Shown here: positions 25,299 through 33,721 of the stretch, one piece after another
Layout: every line of letters starts with the position of its first letter
How positions within the stretch are numbered: position 1 is the first letter of the stretch
Assembly: GCA_019930625.1 (NCBI GenBank)
Contig: CP082844.1
Coordinates: 3,596,001 to 3,660,000, forward strand
DNA from: Nocardia asteroides
GTDB lineage: Bacteria; Actinomycetota; Actinomycetes; Mycobacteriales; Mycobacteriaceae
Length of the DNA stretch: 64,000 bases
Reading direction: 5' to 3'
Program-made: the position numbers and the translations under genes
Notes under the pieces: model-generated
Databases searched by the model: none
Told to the model about the DNA's origin: nothing
What the model saw: only the letters and a program-made list of their open reading frames with translations

Positions 25299-26194
25299 AT
25301 GTCGTCATCGATTCCGGGAGTCGTCGCCTGGCCTGCGATCTGCCTCGTCGCCGCGGTCGTCGCGTTCCGGCTGATGCTCCTGCGCGACACGGTCGTCGAC
25401 CAATTGGTGAATCGCCTGTTCGTCTGGGGTCTGCTGAGCCTGCTGCTGTACCGGTGCGCCATGACGCCCGCAAGCGCGAGTCCGGCGCACCAACTCGCCC
25501 TCGACTGCACCGTGATGTCCTCGATGTGCCTGCAAAGAGTCGTCCGCGTCTGGGCCGCGGACGTGGAGCCGGCGGCGGTCTGGCGCAGGCACCGCGTTTG
25601 CTGCGATCGCCGCCGCGTCCACCGCCGTGATCCTGCTGGCGGGCGCATCGGCTCGGCGCGAGGGGAGGCTCGTCGACCTGACGCCGGACGTGGAAGGCCT
25701 GGTGGTGTGGACCGCGTTCGGACTCCCACTGCTGATGAACATCTGGCTGTCGGCCCGTATGTGCCTACCGGAGTTGCGGTCCGACGGCATCGGCCCGGCG
25801 GGAAAGCTGGTGTGCGGGCGATGATCTGGGCCGCGGCGGGATCTCACCGCCGCGGTCACCGAGATCGTGCTGCCGCCCGCCCCGACGAGCGGGTCGACGC
25901 GAGTACCCGGCTGATGCGGATGACGGTGGAAATCCAGGACGCGCTGTCGCAACTCGGTCGCTACGCCCCGGCGACCGCGGGCTGGGATGTCCGCTGACCG
26001 ACTACGCACACCGAGTGGCGTGCGCGGTAATCGCACGGAAGGCGGGATCGGCGCCGCTCGCGTCGACCTCGGTCCAGCCGCCGGTCCCCGCGGCGGATTT
26101 CGACGCCGGGCTGCGGCGACTGCTCGATCTCGCCCGGGTGTGGCCGACCGCCCGCGCTGCGGCCGGGGCGGCGCCGGCCCTGGTGGCGGGCTAG
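25299..26194 (+). pseudogene. Decayed MAB_1171c-type (DUF6545) membrane protein gene
   Basis: Recognisable pieces of one protein lie in order but in different frames. The first, from ATG 25299, is an N-terminal membrane part (IPGVVAWPAICLVAAVVAFR...VVDQLVNRLFVWGLLSLLLYRC). Next, in frame 1, come AAIAAASTAVILLAGASARR and FGLPLLMNIWLSARMC, then DLTAAVTEIVLPPAPTS. LMRMTVEIQDALSQLGRY follows in frame 0, and LTDYAHRVACAVIARK to a TAG at 26192 in frame 2. At least three frame changes, an internal TGA and a shortened middle (intact relatives are about 400 residues) make it non-functional. The family name comes from the C-terminal DUF6545-like segments. Confidence 0.7.
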
Positions 26195-26592
26195 AGCACC
26201 GCTTGGGTCTGGGTGACCTTCGCGACCAGCTTGTCCGCGTCGTCCCGGATCACCGTCTCGACCACGATGAACGAGCGTCCGGCGTGCAGCGGCGCCGCGG
26301 ACGCGATGGCATGGCCGGCGCGGACCGCGCGCAGGAAATTCGTCTTCGACTCCACCGTGGTGGTGCCCTGCTTTCCTTCGGGCAGATTCAGGAACGCGCA
26401 CACCGCGCCGGTGGCGTCGGCCAGCGACATCAGTACCCCGCCGTGCAGCACGCCGCCGAGCGTGCACAGTGATTGGTCCCAAGCCAGGCGGCTACGGACC
26501 AGTTCGGGTCCGTGGGCGAGCACCTCGACGCCGAGGCGCTCGGTGAACGGCATGGTCTGGTGGAACAGCGCGGTGCCCGTCTCATCGATCAT
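26191..26592 (-). CDS. PaaI-family hotdog thioesterase
   Basis: A 133-residue hotdog-fold protein. The PaaI-type signature is GGVLHGGVLMSLADATGAVCAF, followed by TTTVESKTNFLRAVRAGH. It should hydrolyse an acyl- or aryl-CoA thioester in the cytoplasm. ATG 26592 is preferred because AGGA lies about 9 nt upstream; a GTG at 26613 in frame lacks such a site. It ends 3 bp inside the end of the pseudogene on the opposite strand. Substrate unknown. Confidence 0.75.
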   Translation of the reverse strand: MIDETGTALFHQTMPFTERLGVEVLAHGPELVRSRLAWDQSLCTLGGVLHGGVLMSLADATGAVCAFLNLPEGKQGTTTVESKTNFLRAVRAGHAIASAAPLHAGRSFIVVETVIRDDADKLVAKVTQTQAVL

Positions 26593-26646
26593 GGCCGCGA
26601 TCCTGCCCGCCACCGGTCGCCGAGTCGATTACCTTGCGGGTAATCG

Positions 26647-27846
26647 TCAGTGCGCCAACTGTCTCCGGTCTCGGCGGCGGTGGGCCCACACGACCGCGAC
26701 GACCGACAACGCGGTCGATCCGCCGCAGGCCATGACGAGTCCGGGCGAAGAACGGTCCACGAGCACGCCACCCGCGAGCGCGCCGAGCGAGATCGTCGCT
26801 TGGAAGGAGGCGGTGAACAGCACCGAGGCCGCTTCCGGTGCGTCCGTGGCCGCTTTCGCGAACCATGCTTGCGAAGACACCGGCACCGCGCCGTACCCGA
26901 CGCCCCACACGACGAGCAGAACCGCCGCGCCGAACGACCATTGGCCCAGCCAGGGAAGCAGCAGTGTGGCGGCCGCGATCAGCGCCGTGGCTGCGGCGAG
27001 GGTGGCGCGGGGTCTGCGCGCGATCGAGGCCCCGCCGAGGAAGTTGCCGCACATACCGGCCGCGCCGTAGACGAGCAGGAGCAAGGTGATCGTGCCGGGG
27101 CCGACCCGGGTGACCTGCTCGAGGAATGGCGTCACGTAGGTGTATGCGCCGAAATGGGCCGAGACGACGAGGAATGTCACCAGCAGGGCGAAGTGGATAC
27201 CCGGGCGGCGCAGCAGGGTACCGAGAACCGCGGCCCGGGTGACCTGTTCGGCGCGCAGCGCGGGCAGGAATGCGATCAACATGGCCAGCACGACGGCCGC
27301 GAAGGCGCCCACCACGAGGAAAGTCGTTCGCCAACCGGCGATCTCACCCAGCAAGGTACCCGCGGGGACGCCGAACACGGAGCCGAGCGGCACCGACGAG
27401 AAGATCACGGCGTTGGCCTTGGCGACCGAGTCCGCGGGTACGAGCCGTTCGGCCAGTCCGGCCGCGATGGACCAGAAGCCGCCGATGGTGATGCCGACGA
27501 GGATCCGTGAAACCAGCAGCACCCGATAATCCGGTGCGGCCGCGGCCAGCGTGTCGGCGAGCACCAGCAGCAGCATGAACAGGCACAACATCCGCCGTCG
27601 ATCGATGCCTGCGGTGGCGACGGTGACGACCGGCGCCGCCACGGCGGCCACCAGCCCCGGCATGGTCATCATCAGGCCGGCCATGCCATCGGAGACGGTG
27701 AAGTCGGCGCCGATCGAGGTGAGCAGCCCGATCGGCAGGATCTCGGTGGTGACGATCGAGAAGATCCCGAGCATCACCGCGACAACCGCGGGCCAACCGG
27801 TGGGTGCGCTGCGGGCGGTGCGTTCAGTGGTGCGGAGTGTGGACAC
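26647..27846 (-). CDS. MFS transporter (DHA1/AraJ-like exporter)
   Basis: A protein of 399 residues from GTG 27846 with about 12 membrane segments. The fold fits the drug/sugar efflux branch of the MFS: IVTTEILPIGLLTSIGADF near the N-terminus and LLVSRILVGITIGGFWSIAAG in TM4. An in-frame start at 27900 would add 18 non-conserved residues. It should export a small molecule with proton exchange. It lies 54 bp before the thioesterase on the same strand, so they may be co-transcribed. Substrate unknown. Confidence 0.8.
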   Translation of the reverse strand: MSTLRTTERTARSAPTGWPAVVAVMLGIFSIVTTEILPIGLLTSIGADFTVSDGMAGLMMTMPGLVAAVAAPVVTVATAGIDRRRMLCLFMLLLVLADTLAAAAPDYRVLLVSRILVGITIGGFWSIAAGLAERLVPADSVAKANAVIFSSVPLGSVFGVPAGTLLGEIAGWRTTFLVVGAFAAVVLAMLIAFLPALRAEQVTRAAVLGTLLRRPGIHFALLVTFLVVSAHFGAYTYVTPFLEQVTRVGPGTITLLLLVYGAAGMCGNFLGGASIARRPRATLAAATALIAAATLLLPWLGQWSFGAAVLLVVWGVGYGAVPVSSQAWFAKAATDAPEAASVLFTASFQATISLGALAGGVLVDRSSPGLVMACGGSTALSVVAVVWAHRRRDRRQLAH

Positions 27847-27946
27847 GGCGTCGAGTCCAGCAGCTCCGCGGCATCCGAGCTGGCGAGTTCCCGACAGCAC
27901 CGTCGGCGCCCGGCCGCGCCGGTGCGCTCGCGCCCCGCTACCTTGT

Positions 27947-28696
27947 TCAGCTCATCCGCGCCAGCAGCGCGTCGGGGAGGTGGGGGAGCGCGAAATCGAG
28001 CAGCCGCCACGGCCACCCGGGGACGCAGGCCCGGCGCCGCTCCTGCTCGATGGCGGCCACCATCGCCGCGACGCCCTTGTCCAGCGGCGCGACCATTCGC
28101 GCGTCGCCCGCCTTGGCCGCCATGTCGGTGGCGATGAAACCCGGTAACAGCGTGGTGACGGCGATCGGCGAACGGGCCAATTCGGTGGCCAATGCCGCAC
28201 CGAGTGCGGCGACGCCCGCCTTGCTCGCCGAGTAGGCCGCCTTCTTGCCGGGCAGCCCGCGCACCGCGCTCATCGATGAGACGAGAACCAGGTGCCCGGC
28301 ATCCTGCGCGCGGAAGATCTCCAGCGCCGCTTCCGCCTGCGCCAGCGCGCTGACGAAGTTGGTGGTCGCCGTGGCCAGATTCGCATCCGCCCTTCCGCTG
28401 CCGACCGGCGCTCCCTTGCCGATCCCGGCGTTGACGATCACGCGGTCGAGGCCACCCAACTCGTCACGCAGTTCGCCGAAGACGCGCGGAACCGCCGTGT
28501 GGTCGTCCACGTCGAGTGCGCGCACCGCGACGGTGACCTCCGGATGAGTGGCCCGCAGCTCGTCGCGCAGCGTCGTGAGCGCGTCCAGCCTGCGGGCGCA
28601 CAGCGCGAGGTCGCGGCCCTTTGCCGCGAAGTCCCGCGCCATGGCGGCCCCGAGACCCGCGCTCGCGCCGGTGATCAGAATCCTGCTCCTCGTCAT
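27947..28696 (-). CDS. SDR family oxidoreductase
   Basis: A 249-residue SDR with TGASAGLG, NAGIG in DRVIVNAGIGKG, and the catalytic YSASK. The C-terminus VPGWPWRLLDFALPHLPDALL is typical of an actinobacterial SDR group that may act on lipids or steroids. The substrate cannot be read. ATG 28696 is preceded by TAGGGT and exactly 7 nt, which suggests a leaderless transcript. The larger open frame to 28840 has Arg-rich sequence with no family similarity. Confidence 0.82.
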   Translation of the reverse strand: MTRSRILITGASAGLGAAMARDFAAKGRDLALCARRLDALTTLRDELRATHPEVTVAVRALDVDDHTAVPRVFGELRDELGGLDRVIVNAGIGKGAPVGSGRADANLATATTNFVSALAQAEAALEIFRAQDAGHLVLVSSMSAVRGLPGKKAAYSASKAGVAALGAALATELARSPIAVTTLLPGFIATDMAAKAGDARMVAPLDKGVAAMVAAIEQERRRACVPGWPWRLLDFALPHLPDALLARMS

Positions 28697-28703
28697 GCGG
28701 CTG

Positions 28704-28709
28704 ACCCTA
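28704..28709 (-). promoter_or_regulatory. -10 element of a probable leaderless promoter
   Basis: On the minus strand TAGGGT is followed by 7 nt and then the ATG of the SDR at 28696, so transcription would start at or next to the start codon. There is no ribosome site in the 7-nt space. The same TAGGNT-N7-ATG layout is seen before the CobW gene and before moeA. Confidence 0.55.
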
Positions 28710-28760
28710 GCGTTCGCCGAACGCGCGGCGATACGCCGCCGACGGGACGTGCGCCGTTGC

Positions 28761-29132
28761 TCAGCCGCCGAACGATCCGGTCGGCGGCGGGGTCGGCGAC
28801 AACCGCCACGGACCGCAGTTCTCGGTCTTGAAGCCGACATCGGTCGGCTCGATCTCCACCCGGACGGGGCTGAGCCGGGTGTAGTTGTTGGCGATGATGT
28901 ACTGCATGTTCGTGTTGTCGCCCTCGACCTTCCACAGCCTGCGCCAGTCGCACGCGTAGGCCGGATCGGAGGCGCCGGGCGCCTCCCAGACGCCGGGGGC
29001 GATATCGACGCCGACCAGGTAGACGCCGTCGTGCGGCATGGTGTTCGCGGGTTCGGCCGCCGCCGTCGCCGTGGCGAGCAGGGTCGCCGCGCAGGTCATG
29101 GCTCCCGCGAGTAGGAGGGCGCTTGCACGCAT
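28761..29132 (-). CDS. Small secreted protein of unknown function
   Basis: A 123-residue protein with a clear Sec signal peptide (LLLAGAMTCAATLLATATAAAEPA, cleavage near residue 27). The mature part begins PANTMPHDGVYLVGVDIAPGVWEA, a 'GxYxVGxDIxPGxW' pattern found in many small actinobacterial exported proteins. Two Cys (in AYACDWRR and TENCGPW) may form a disulfide. AAGGAG lies 6-8 nt before ATG 29132. It ends in a short Pro/Thr/Gly tail. Function unknown. Confidence 0.8.
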   Translation of the reverse strand: MRASALLLAGAMTCAATLLATATAAAEPANTMPHDGVYLVGVDIAPGVWEAPGASDPAYACDWRRLWKVEGDNTNMQYIIANNYTRLSPVRVEIEPTDVGFKTENCGPWRLSPTPPPTGSFGG

Positions 29133-29704
29133 ACCGTTCTCCTTGACTTGTACTACCGCCGCGTCCACGTACTTCCGCCGCCACGGCCGACTCGGGAGAT
29201 CCCCGCATCTCCGCGGCCAGGAATACCAGAACGGACCGGGTGGTGTGGCCCGAATTCGCGATTTCGCGCGGGTGGACGCGGGCTCGGCTGCCCGGCGATC
29301 GGTCGGTGTGGCCGGGCGATGCCGACCCGAACTCGTCGAGTCCCGCCTCACGCAACCACGAGTTCGCCGACAGGCTTGGCAAGGGGTCTTCTGGTGTACC
29401 AGCTACTGGCTTTGTTCCGTGCCGCGGCGCGTGGTTGTCGCGAAGGTAGTCCGGCTTGCCCGTATCCAGCAGCAACTTCGACGTCTTCTGCGTGCCGATC
29501 GGCACGGTGTGGCTCCGAATGCATTACGCTCTGCTATCTCTGCGCAAACTGTCTTGGCGCGTTCGCCGACCGGGCGCTGCGCATGCCGTAACACTTCGAT
29601 TACGTAACTTGCTTCGCTGATACACGTGTTGTCAGAGTAACCAGTGGGTTTGGTGTTACAAGTGGGAAGGGAGGGGCGCCCCATCCCGGGGCGCCGACCG
29701 CACT
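29133..29704. promoter_or_regulatory. Divergent promoter region before the cell-wall amidase
   Basis: This 572-bp region has no convincing gene. Near the amidase it holds several GTAAC/GTTAC motifs: GTAAC at 29588-29592, 29604-29608 and 29637-29641, and GTTAC at 29655-29659. Repeated GTAAC-type motifs are the known target style of MtrA, a regulator of actinobacterial cell-wall hydrolases. GGCGCCCC (29675-29682) and GGGGCGCC (29688-29695) form a perfect 8-bp hairpin ending 9 nt before the amidase ATG. The SD-like GGAAGGGAGGGG lies on and before the 5' side of this hairpin. Confidence 0.45.
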
Positions 29705-31063
29705 ATGAAGCCAAGCATCGTCAAGGCCGGTATCTGTACCGCCGTCACGGCCGCGGTAACGGTGACGTTGTCCGGATTGCTGCCGGTCACCGCGCACGCG
29801 GCGCCGTCGGCGCTGGACATGTCGAAGAAACTCGCGGGCAAGACCGTGTTCCTCGACCCCGGACATCAGGGGCCGAACCATTCCCAGGACCTGGCAAGAC
29901 AGGTCAGCGATGGTCGCGGCGGCACCAAGGACTGCCAGACCACCGGCATGACCACCATGAACGGCGTTCCCGAGCACACCATCAACTGGAACGTCGCGCA
30001 GGTCGTCAAGACGTCGCTGGAGACACTCGGCGCGCGCGTCGTGCTGAGCCGCCAGGACGACACGAACTGGGGCGGCTGCGTCGACGACCGCGCCCGCGCG
30101 GCGAGCCAGTCCGGCGCCGACGTGGCGGTGAGCATCCATGCCGACAGCGCGCCCGCGCAGTATCGCGGGTTCCACCTGATCGTCCCGGAGCTGCCCATCC
30201 CGAATCTGATCGTCGACCAGGCGCAGTCCGGTGCGGGACGCGCCGCGTCGACGTCGGTGCGCGACGCGTATCGCCAGGCGGGATTCCCGCCCGCGAACTA
30301 TGGCGGCGTGGTGGACGGGCTGCAGACCCGCAAGGACGTGGCAGGGCCCGCCCTGACCACCGTTCCGGTGGTGTTCCTCGAGATGGGCAACGGCGCCAAT
30401 CCCGAGGACGCGGCGCTGCTGGAGACCCCGGACGGGCAGCTCAAGCACGCGATCGCGCTGACCACCGGCCTGGTCGGCTACCTGCTCGGCGGACCGCAAG
30501 CCGGCGCTTCGCCGGATCAGCAGGCAGCGCAGCCCATCCCGCCGGGTACGTCGTTCGATCGCCCCGCCTCGGACCCGGGCACGCCGCAGGGCCAGGCGAA
30601 TCAGGGTACTCCGCAAGCGCAGACGAACACCGGTACTCCGCAAGCCCAGACGAACACCGGTACTCCGCAAGCCCAGACGACCCCCGGTACTCCACAGGCC
30701 CAGAACCCGGCGATCCCGCAGGCGCAAACGATCCCGGCGGTGCCCCAGAGCCCCGCTGCCCCCGCGGTGCCGCAGGCGCAGTCCGCTCCGGGCGCCTCGA
30801 CGCCGAAGTCGGCGCCGGGCGCGGCGACACCGCAGTCGCCGGGCACTTCGGCGACACCGGATGCGCCGGGCGCGTCCGGAGCCCAGTCGCCGGACACGCC
30901 GTACGCCCAGCAGTCCCCGGGGACCGCGGGCGGCAACGCCTCGATCATGGAGTTGCTGATGCCGTTGGCGAAGATGCTGGGCTTGGACGACAACGCCATC
31001 ACCACGGAATTGATCAACCTCGGCTACAGCCTGGCGGCCATGCTGCTGGGCCCCTCGAAATAG
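29705..31063 (+). CDS. N-acetylmuramoyl-L-alanine amidase (Amidase_3, Ami1/Rv3717-like) with Pro/Gln repeat tail
   Basis: A 452-residue exported peptidoglycan hydrolase that should cut the bond between MurNAc and L-Ala of the stem peptide. A signal peptide (residues 1-32, ending VTAHA) is followed by the Amidase_3 domain at about 40-265: VFLDPGHQG (Zn His), NGVPEHTINWNVA (Zn Glu region), VSIHADS (Zn His) and FLEMGNGANPED (catalytic Glu). Residues about 280-415 are Pro/Gln/Ala/Thr-rich and include 9-residue GTPQAQTNT repeats; the last 35 residues form a conserved-looking helical end. Mycobacterial Ami1 lacks such a tail. There is no SD immediately before ATG 29705; a hairpin lies just upstream. 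A strong terminator follows. Confidence 0.85.
   Translation: MKPSIVKAGICTAVTAAVTVTLSGLLPVTAHAAPSALDMSKKLAGKTVFLDPGHQGPNHSQDLARQVSDGRGGTKDCQTTGMTTMNGVPEHTINWNVAQVVKTSLETLGARVVLSRQDDTNWGGCVDDRARAASQSGADVAVSIHADSAPAQYRGFHLIVPELPIPNLIVDQAQSGAGRAASTSVRDAYRQAGFPPANYGGVVDGLQTRKDVAGPALTTVPVVFLEMGNGANPEDAALLETPDGQLKHAIALTTGLVGYLLGGPQAGASPDQQAAQPIPPGTSFDRPASDPGTPQGQANQGTPQAQTNTGTPQAQTNTGTPQAQTTPGTPQAQNPAIPQAQTIPAVPQSPAAPAVPQAQSAPGASTPKSAPGAATPQSPGTSATPDAPGASGAQSPDTPYAQQSPGTAGGNASIMELLMPLAKMLGLDDNAITTELINLGYSLAAMLLGPSK
30605..30712 (+). repeat. 27-bp tandem repeats encoding GTPQAQxxx
   Basis: Four consecutive 27-bp units (30605, 30632, 30659, 30686) each encode nine residues starting GTPQAQ. The first two or three are almost identical in DNA, so recent expansion is likely and copy number may vary between strains. 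They lie in the low-complexity tail of the amidase. Confidence 0.85.
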
Positions 31064-31080
31064 TCCGCACACCGAACCCA

Positions 31081-31125
31081 CCGGACGCCATCCTCACCAC
31101 CATGAGGGTGGCGTCCGGCATTTTT
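31081..31125 (+). terminator. Rho-independent terminator after the amidase gene
   Basis: CCGGACGCCATCCTCA (31081-31096) pairs with TGAGGGTGGCGTCCGG (31103-31118) with one mismatch and a 6-nt loop, followed by TTTTT at 31121-31125. This is the clearest intrinsic terminator in the window. Confidence 0.9.
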
Positions 31126-31145
31126 CGCGGGTCGGGCGGGCGCAC

Positions 31146-31151
31146 TAGGGT
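31146..31151 (+). promoter_or_regulatory. -10 element of a probable leaderless promoter for the CobW gene
   Basis: TAGGGT is followed by 7 nt and ATG 31159. It comes right after the terminator of the amidase, so the CobW gene needs its own promoter. No good ribosome site is present. Confidence 0.55.
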
Positions 31152-31158
31152 GAGCGGA

Positions 31159-32193
31159 ATGGCAGACCGGATTCCTGTTGTGCTCGTCGCGGGGTTTCTC
31201 GGTTCGGGGAAGACCACGCTGCTCAATCACTTGTTGCGAGACAACCGGGGGACGCGGATCGGCGTCGTTGTCAACGACTTCGGAGCGATCAACATCGATT
31301 CGATGCTGGTCGCCGGGCAAGTCGACGCCATGGTCTCGCTCGGCAACGGCTGCGTGTGCTGCGCGGTCGACGTCACCGAGCTGGACGAGCTGTTCACCCG
31401 GCTCACGCAGCCGCGCGCCGGAATCGACGTCCTCGTGGTGGAAGCCAGCGGCTTGGCCGAGCCGCGCAATCTCATCCGGATGGTGCTCGGCAGCGACAAC
31501 CCGCGCCTGCGCTACGGAGGACTGGTCGAAGTGGTCGACGCCGAACAGTTCCCGGACAGCAGCGCCCGTCATCCGGAACTGCGCACCCATCTGCGCCTGG
31601 CCGATCTGGTGGTGGTGAACAAGGCCGATCGGGTGGCGCCCGAGCAACTCGCGCGGCTGCGTGCGGACATCGCGGCACTCGTCGGCCCGGTGCCCGTGTA
31701 CGCGACCACCTACGGCCGGATCGATCCCGGGCTGTTGTTCGACGAACCGCTGCGCGAACGGCCGCTGGTGGCCGAGCAACTGAGCTTCGACGAACTACTC
31801 TTCGACCACGACCACGACCACGATGCCGGGCACCGCCACCTGCACGACGACTACACCAGCGTCTCGTTCACCACCGCACGAGCGCTCGACCCGCGCAAGC
31901 TGATCGGTTTCCTGGAGGACCCGCCACCGGGATTGTTCCGGGCCAAAGGCTTCGCCGCCTTCGGGGTTGCGGACGAGCGCAGGAAATTCGTCATGCACAT
32001 GGTCGGTCGCCACATCGTCTTCGAGTCGGGCAGCTGGTCGCGCGGCGAATCGCGGGGCGCGCAGCTGGTGCTCATCGGGGCGGGCCTGCACACCGACACG
32101 GCATTGGCCCGGCTGCACGACACCGTGCACGACGCCGCAGATCCGCTCGACCCGCAGAGCATGCTCGGCGTGTGGCGCTATACGCCGCACTGA
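31159..32193 (+). CDS. CobW/COG0523-family metal GTPase
   Basis: A 344-residue G3E-family P-loop GTPase that probably delivers a metal (often zinc) to client proteins. The P-loop is AGFLGSGKTT (near residue 12), the metal motif is GNGCVCCAV (CxCC), and NKAD in VVVNKADRV is the guanine motif. A His/Asp-rich insert, FDHDHDHDAGHRHLHDD at about 215-231, is a likely extra metal site, and the C-terminal CobW_C domain follows. ATG 31159 is the probable start; a GTG three codons upstream would overlap the -10 element. No zinc-boxes or partner genes are visible, so the metal is inferred. Confidence 0.85.
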   Translation: MADRIPVVLVAGFLGSGKTTLLNHLLRDNRGTRIGVVVNDFGAINIDSMLVAGQVDAMVSLGNGCVCCAVDVTELDELFTRLTQPRAGIDVLVVEASGLAEPRNLIRMVLGSDNPRLRYGGLVEVVDAEQFPDSSARHPELRTHLRLADLVVVNKADRVAPEQLARLRADIAALVGPVPVYATTYGRIDPGLLFDEPLRERPLVAEQLSFDELLFDHDHDHDAGHRHLHDDYTSVSFTTARALDPRKLIGFLEDPPPGLFRAKGFAAFGVADERRKFVMHMVGRHIVFESGSWSRGESRGAQLVLIGAGLHTDTALARLHDTVHDAADPLDPQSMLGVWRYTPH

Positions 32194-32377
32194 ACGCGCC
32201 AGATTGGCGCGTTCGGTCGCGACATGGCGCGTTCGGTGCTGGTGACCGAGTGGTCTTTTCGTGAGACTGAAGGCGTGTCCGCCGGTCCGGGGGCACGGGG
32301 AGCGTACTGCCGCGCGCGGCGCCGCCCGGCAGCCGATCCGTCACCGACCGAATCGTCCTGCGACCGATGGGAGTTCC

Positions 32378-32569
32378 GTGTCAGATTCCATGGAGAGCGC
32401 CACCGCGTACGTCATCCAGGCGCTCGAGGCCAAGGGCACCGCCACCCGCGATGACTTCGATGTTCCCGCGATCGTCGCCGAGACCCATGCCATCGCCAAG
32501 AGCTGGGATTTCCGTGCGATCGAGGACGCGACGTTCTGGTCGATCGCGGCGCGTTTCCTCAGGACGTGA
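32378..32569 (+). CDS. Small actinobacterial protein of unknown function
   Basis: A 63-residue protein from GTG 32378 (GGGAG at about 32369-32373); ATG 32390 is the alternative. The sequence TAYVIQALEAKGTATRDDFDV...FRAIEDATFWSIAARF resembles small helical proteins found widely in Mycobacterium and Streptomyces, with no known role. It overlaps the AraC-type gene on the other strand by 11 bp. Just upstream, the CobW stop is embedded in a perfect hairpin (AACGCGCCA-gat-TGGCGCGTT, 32193-32213), and TGGCGCGTTCGGT is repeated at 32205 and 32225. Confidence 0.6.
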   Translation: MSDSMESATAYVIQALEAKGTATRDDFDVPAIVAETHAIAKSWDFRAIEDATFWSIAARFLRT

Positions 32570-33581
32570 ACGTCCGATCCGCCCGCTCGGTGCGATGCGC
32601 GGTGATGGCCAGCGACCACCGCCGAGCCGCTCGCCGCATCGATGCCGGATCGGAGTAGCCGAGAATCTCCGCCTGGCGCGACGCGCTCAGCGGCCCGGCG
32701 GCGGTCGCGGCGACCAGCCGTGCGCCACGCGCCCGATCCAGTTCCGCGCGCCACGTGGTGCCCGCCTCCCGCAACCGGCGCTGGAGGGTGCGCGGGCTGG
32801 TGGCCAGCCTGCGCGCCACGCGCTCCAGGGAGGCGTCGCCTTCGTCCAGGCAGTCCGCCAGGGCCGTCGCGACCCGTTCCGGCCATGCCGTGGCCAGCGG
32901 TGGCGGCGGCGGAAGAGCCGCGGCCAGCGGCTGCAGTATGCCGGCCAGCACCGGATCGCTGGTGGTCAACGGCAGATCCATGTCCGAGGCGCGAAAGGTC
33001 ATGGCGTCCACCGGCGCGTCGAACTCGATCGCGGTGGTGCCGAACACCTCGACGAAGGTCTCGATTCGTGCGGGGGCGTGCTGGCGCAGCGAGACCCGCA
33101 GCGGGGCCAGCGGTTCACGCACCACGCGCCGCGCCCGGCTGAGCACCGCGCTCAGGCCCCACAGCTGGGTCAGGTCACGGCCACGGCCCGCACCATCGAT
33201 CATGTCGAGGTAGAGCGTGACCTCCTCGTCGTTCTCCGCGACCAGGTCGAATCGGTGATTGGTGGTCACCGCGGTGACGTACGGCCCGCAGGTCGCCAGT
33301 CCGGCCCCCAGCGTCGGGGCCGAGGAGAACAGATAGTCGTAGAGGCCGAGGCAGGTCAGCTCGTAGCGGCTCGCCACGTTCAACGCGACGTCGGGGTCAC
33401 CCAATTCGTGTTCGGCGATCTCCCACAGCCGAGAGAACGTCTGGCTGGGCAGGTGCAGATCCTCGCCCGCCATGGTCCACTCCGGTAAACCGGATTCCCG
33501 CAGCAGCCGGTCGCGGTCCACGCCTACCGCGGTGAGTTGCGAGATGACGAATCGGTGGAGCAAAACCTGGTCGGTTCCCAT
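32559..33581 (-). CDS. AraC-family transcriptional regulator (Arabinose_bd-type N-domain)
   Basis: A 340-residue regulator. The N-terminal two thirds match the ligand-binding part seen in OruR/ArgR-like AraC proteins (VDRDRLLRESGLPEW, FSRLWEIAEHELGDPDVALNVA). The C-terminal DNA-binding part has LERVARRLATSPRTLQRRLREAGT and ASRQAEILGYSDPASMRRAARRW. ATG 33581 has AAGGAG 6 nt upstream. It stands alone between the CobW region and the molybdenum cofactor genes, and its target is unknown. Confidence 0.82.
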   Translation of the reverse strand: MGTDQVLLHRFVISQLTAVGVDRDRLLRESGLPEWTMAGEDLHLPSQTFSRLWEIAEHELGDPDVALNVASRYELTCLGLYDYLFSSAPTLGAGLATCGPYVTAVTTNHRFDLVAENDEEVTLYLDMIDGAGRGRDLTQLWGLSAVLSRARRVVREPLAPLRVSLRQHAPARIETFVEVFGTTAIEFDAPVDAMTFRASDMDLPLTTSDPVLAGILQPLAAALPPPPPLATAWPERVATALADCLDEGDASLERVARRLATSPRTLQRRLREAGTTWRAELDRARGARLVAATAAGPLSASRQAEILGYSDPASMRRAARRWSLAITAHRTERADRTFTS

Positions 33582-33721
33582 CGCGTGCTCCTTCCCAACG
33601 CAACCGATCGGCCCACCTCGGCTTACGAGCGAAGCGAGACGGAAGCGCATTCCGATCGCAGCCCGGCGCACACGCTATACCGGCCGTGTTGATTCGTCAT
33701 GAGATTCATGTCACGGACAGA

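Noticed and set aside
30605..30712. CRISPR-like repeats
   Set aside because: The 27-bp units are tandem with no spacers and are in frame within the amidase gene.
29644..32193. A very long open frame across the amidase and CobW genes
   Set aside because: Only its last 344 codons are the CobW protein; the earlier part is the wrong frame of the amidase gene and is Arg/Gly-rich with no family features.
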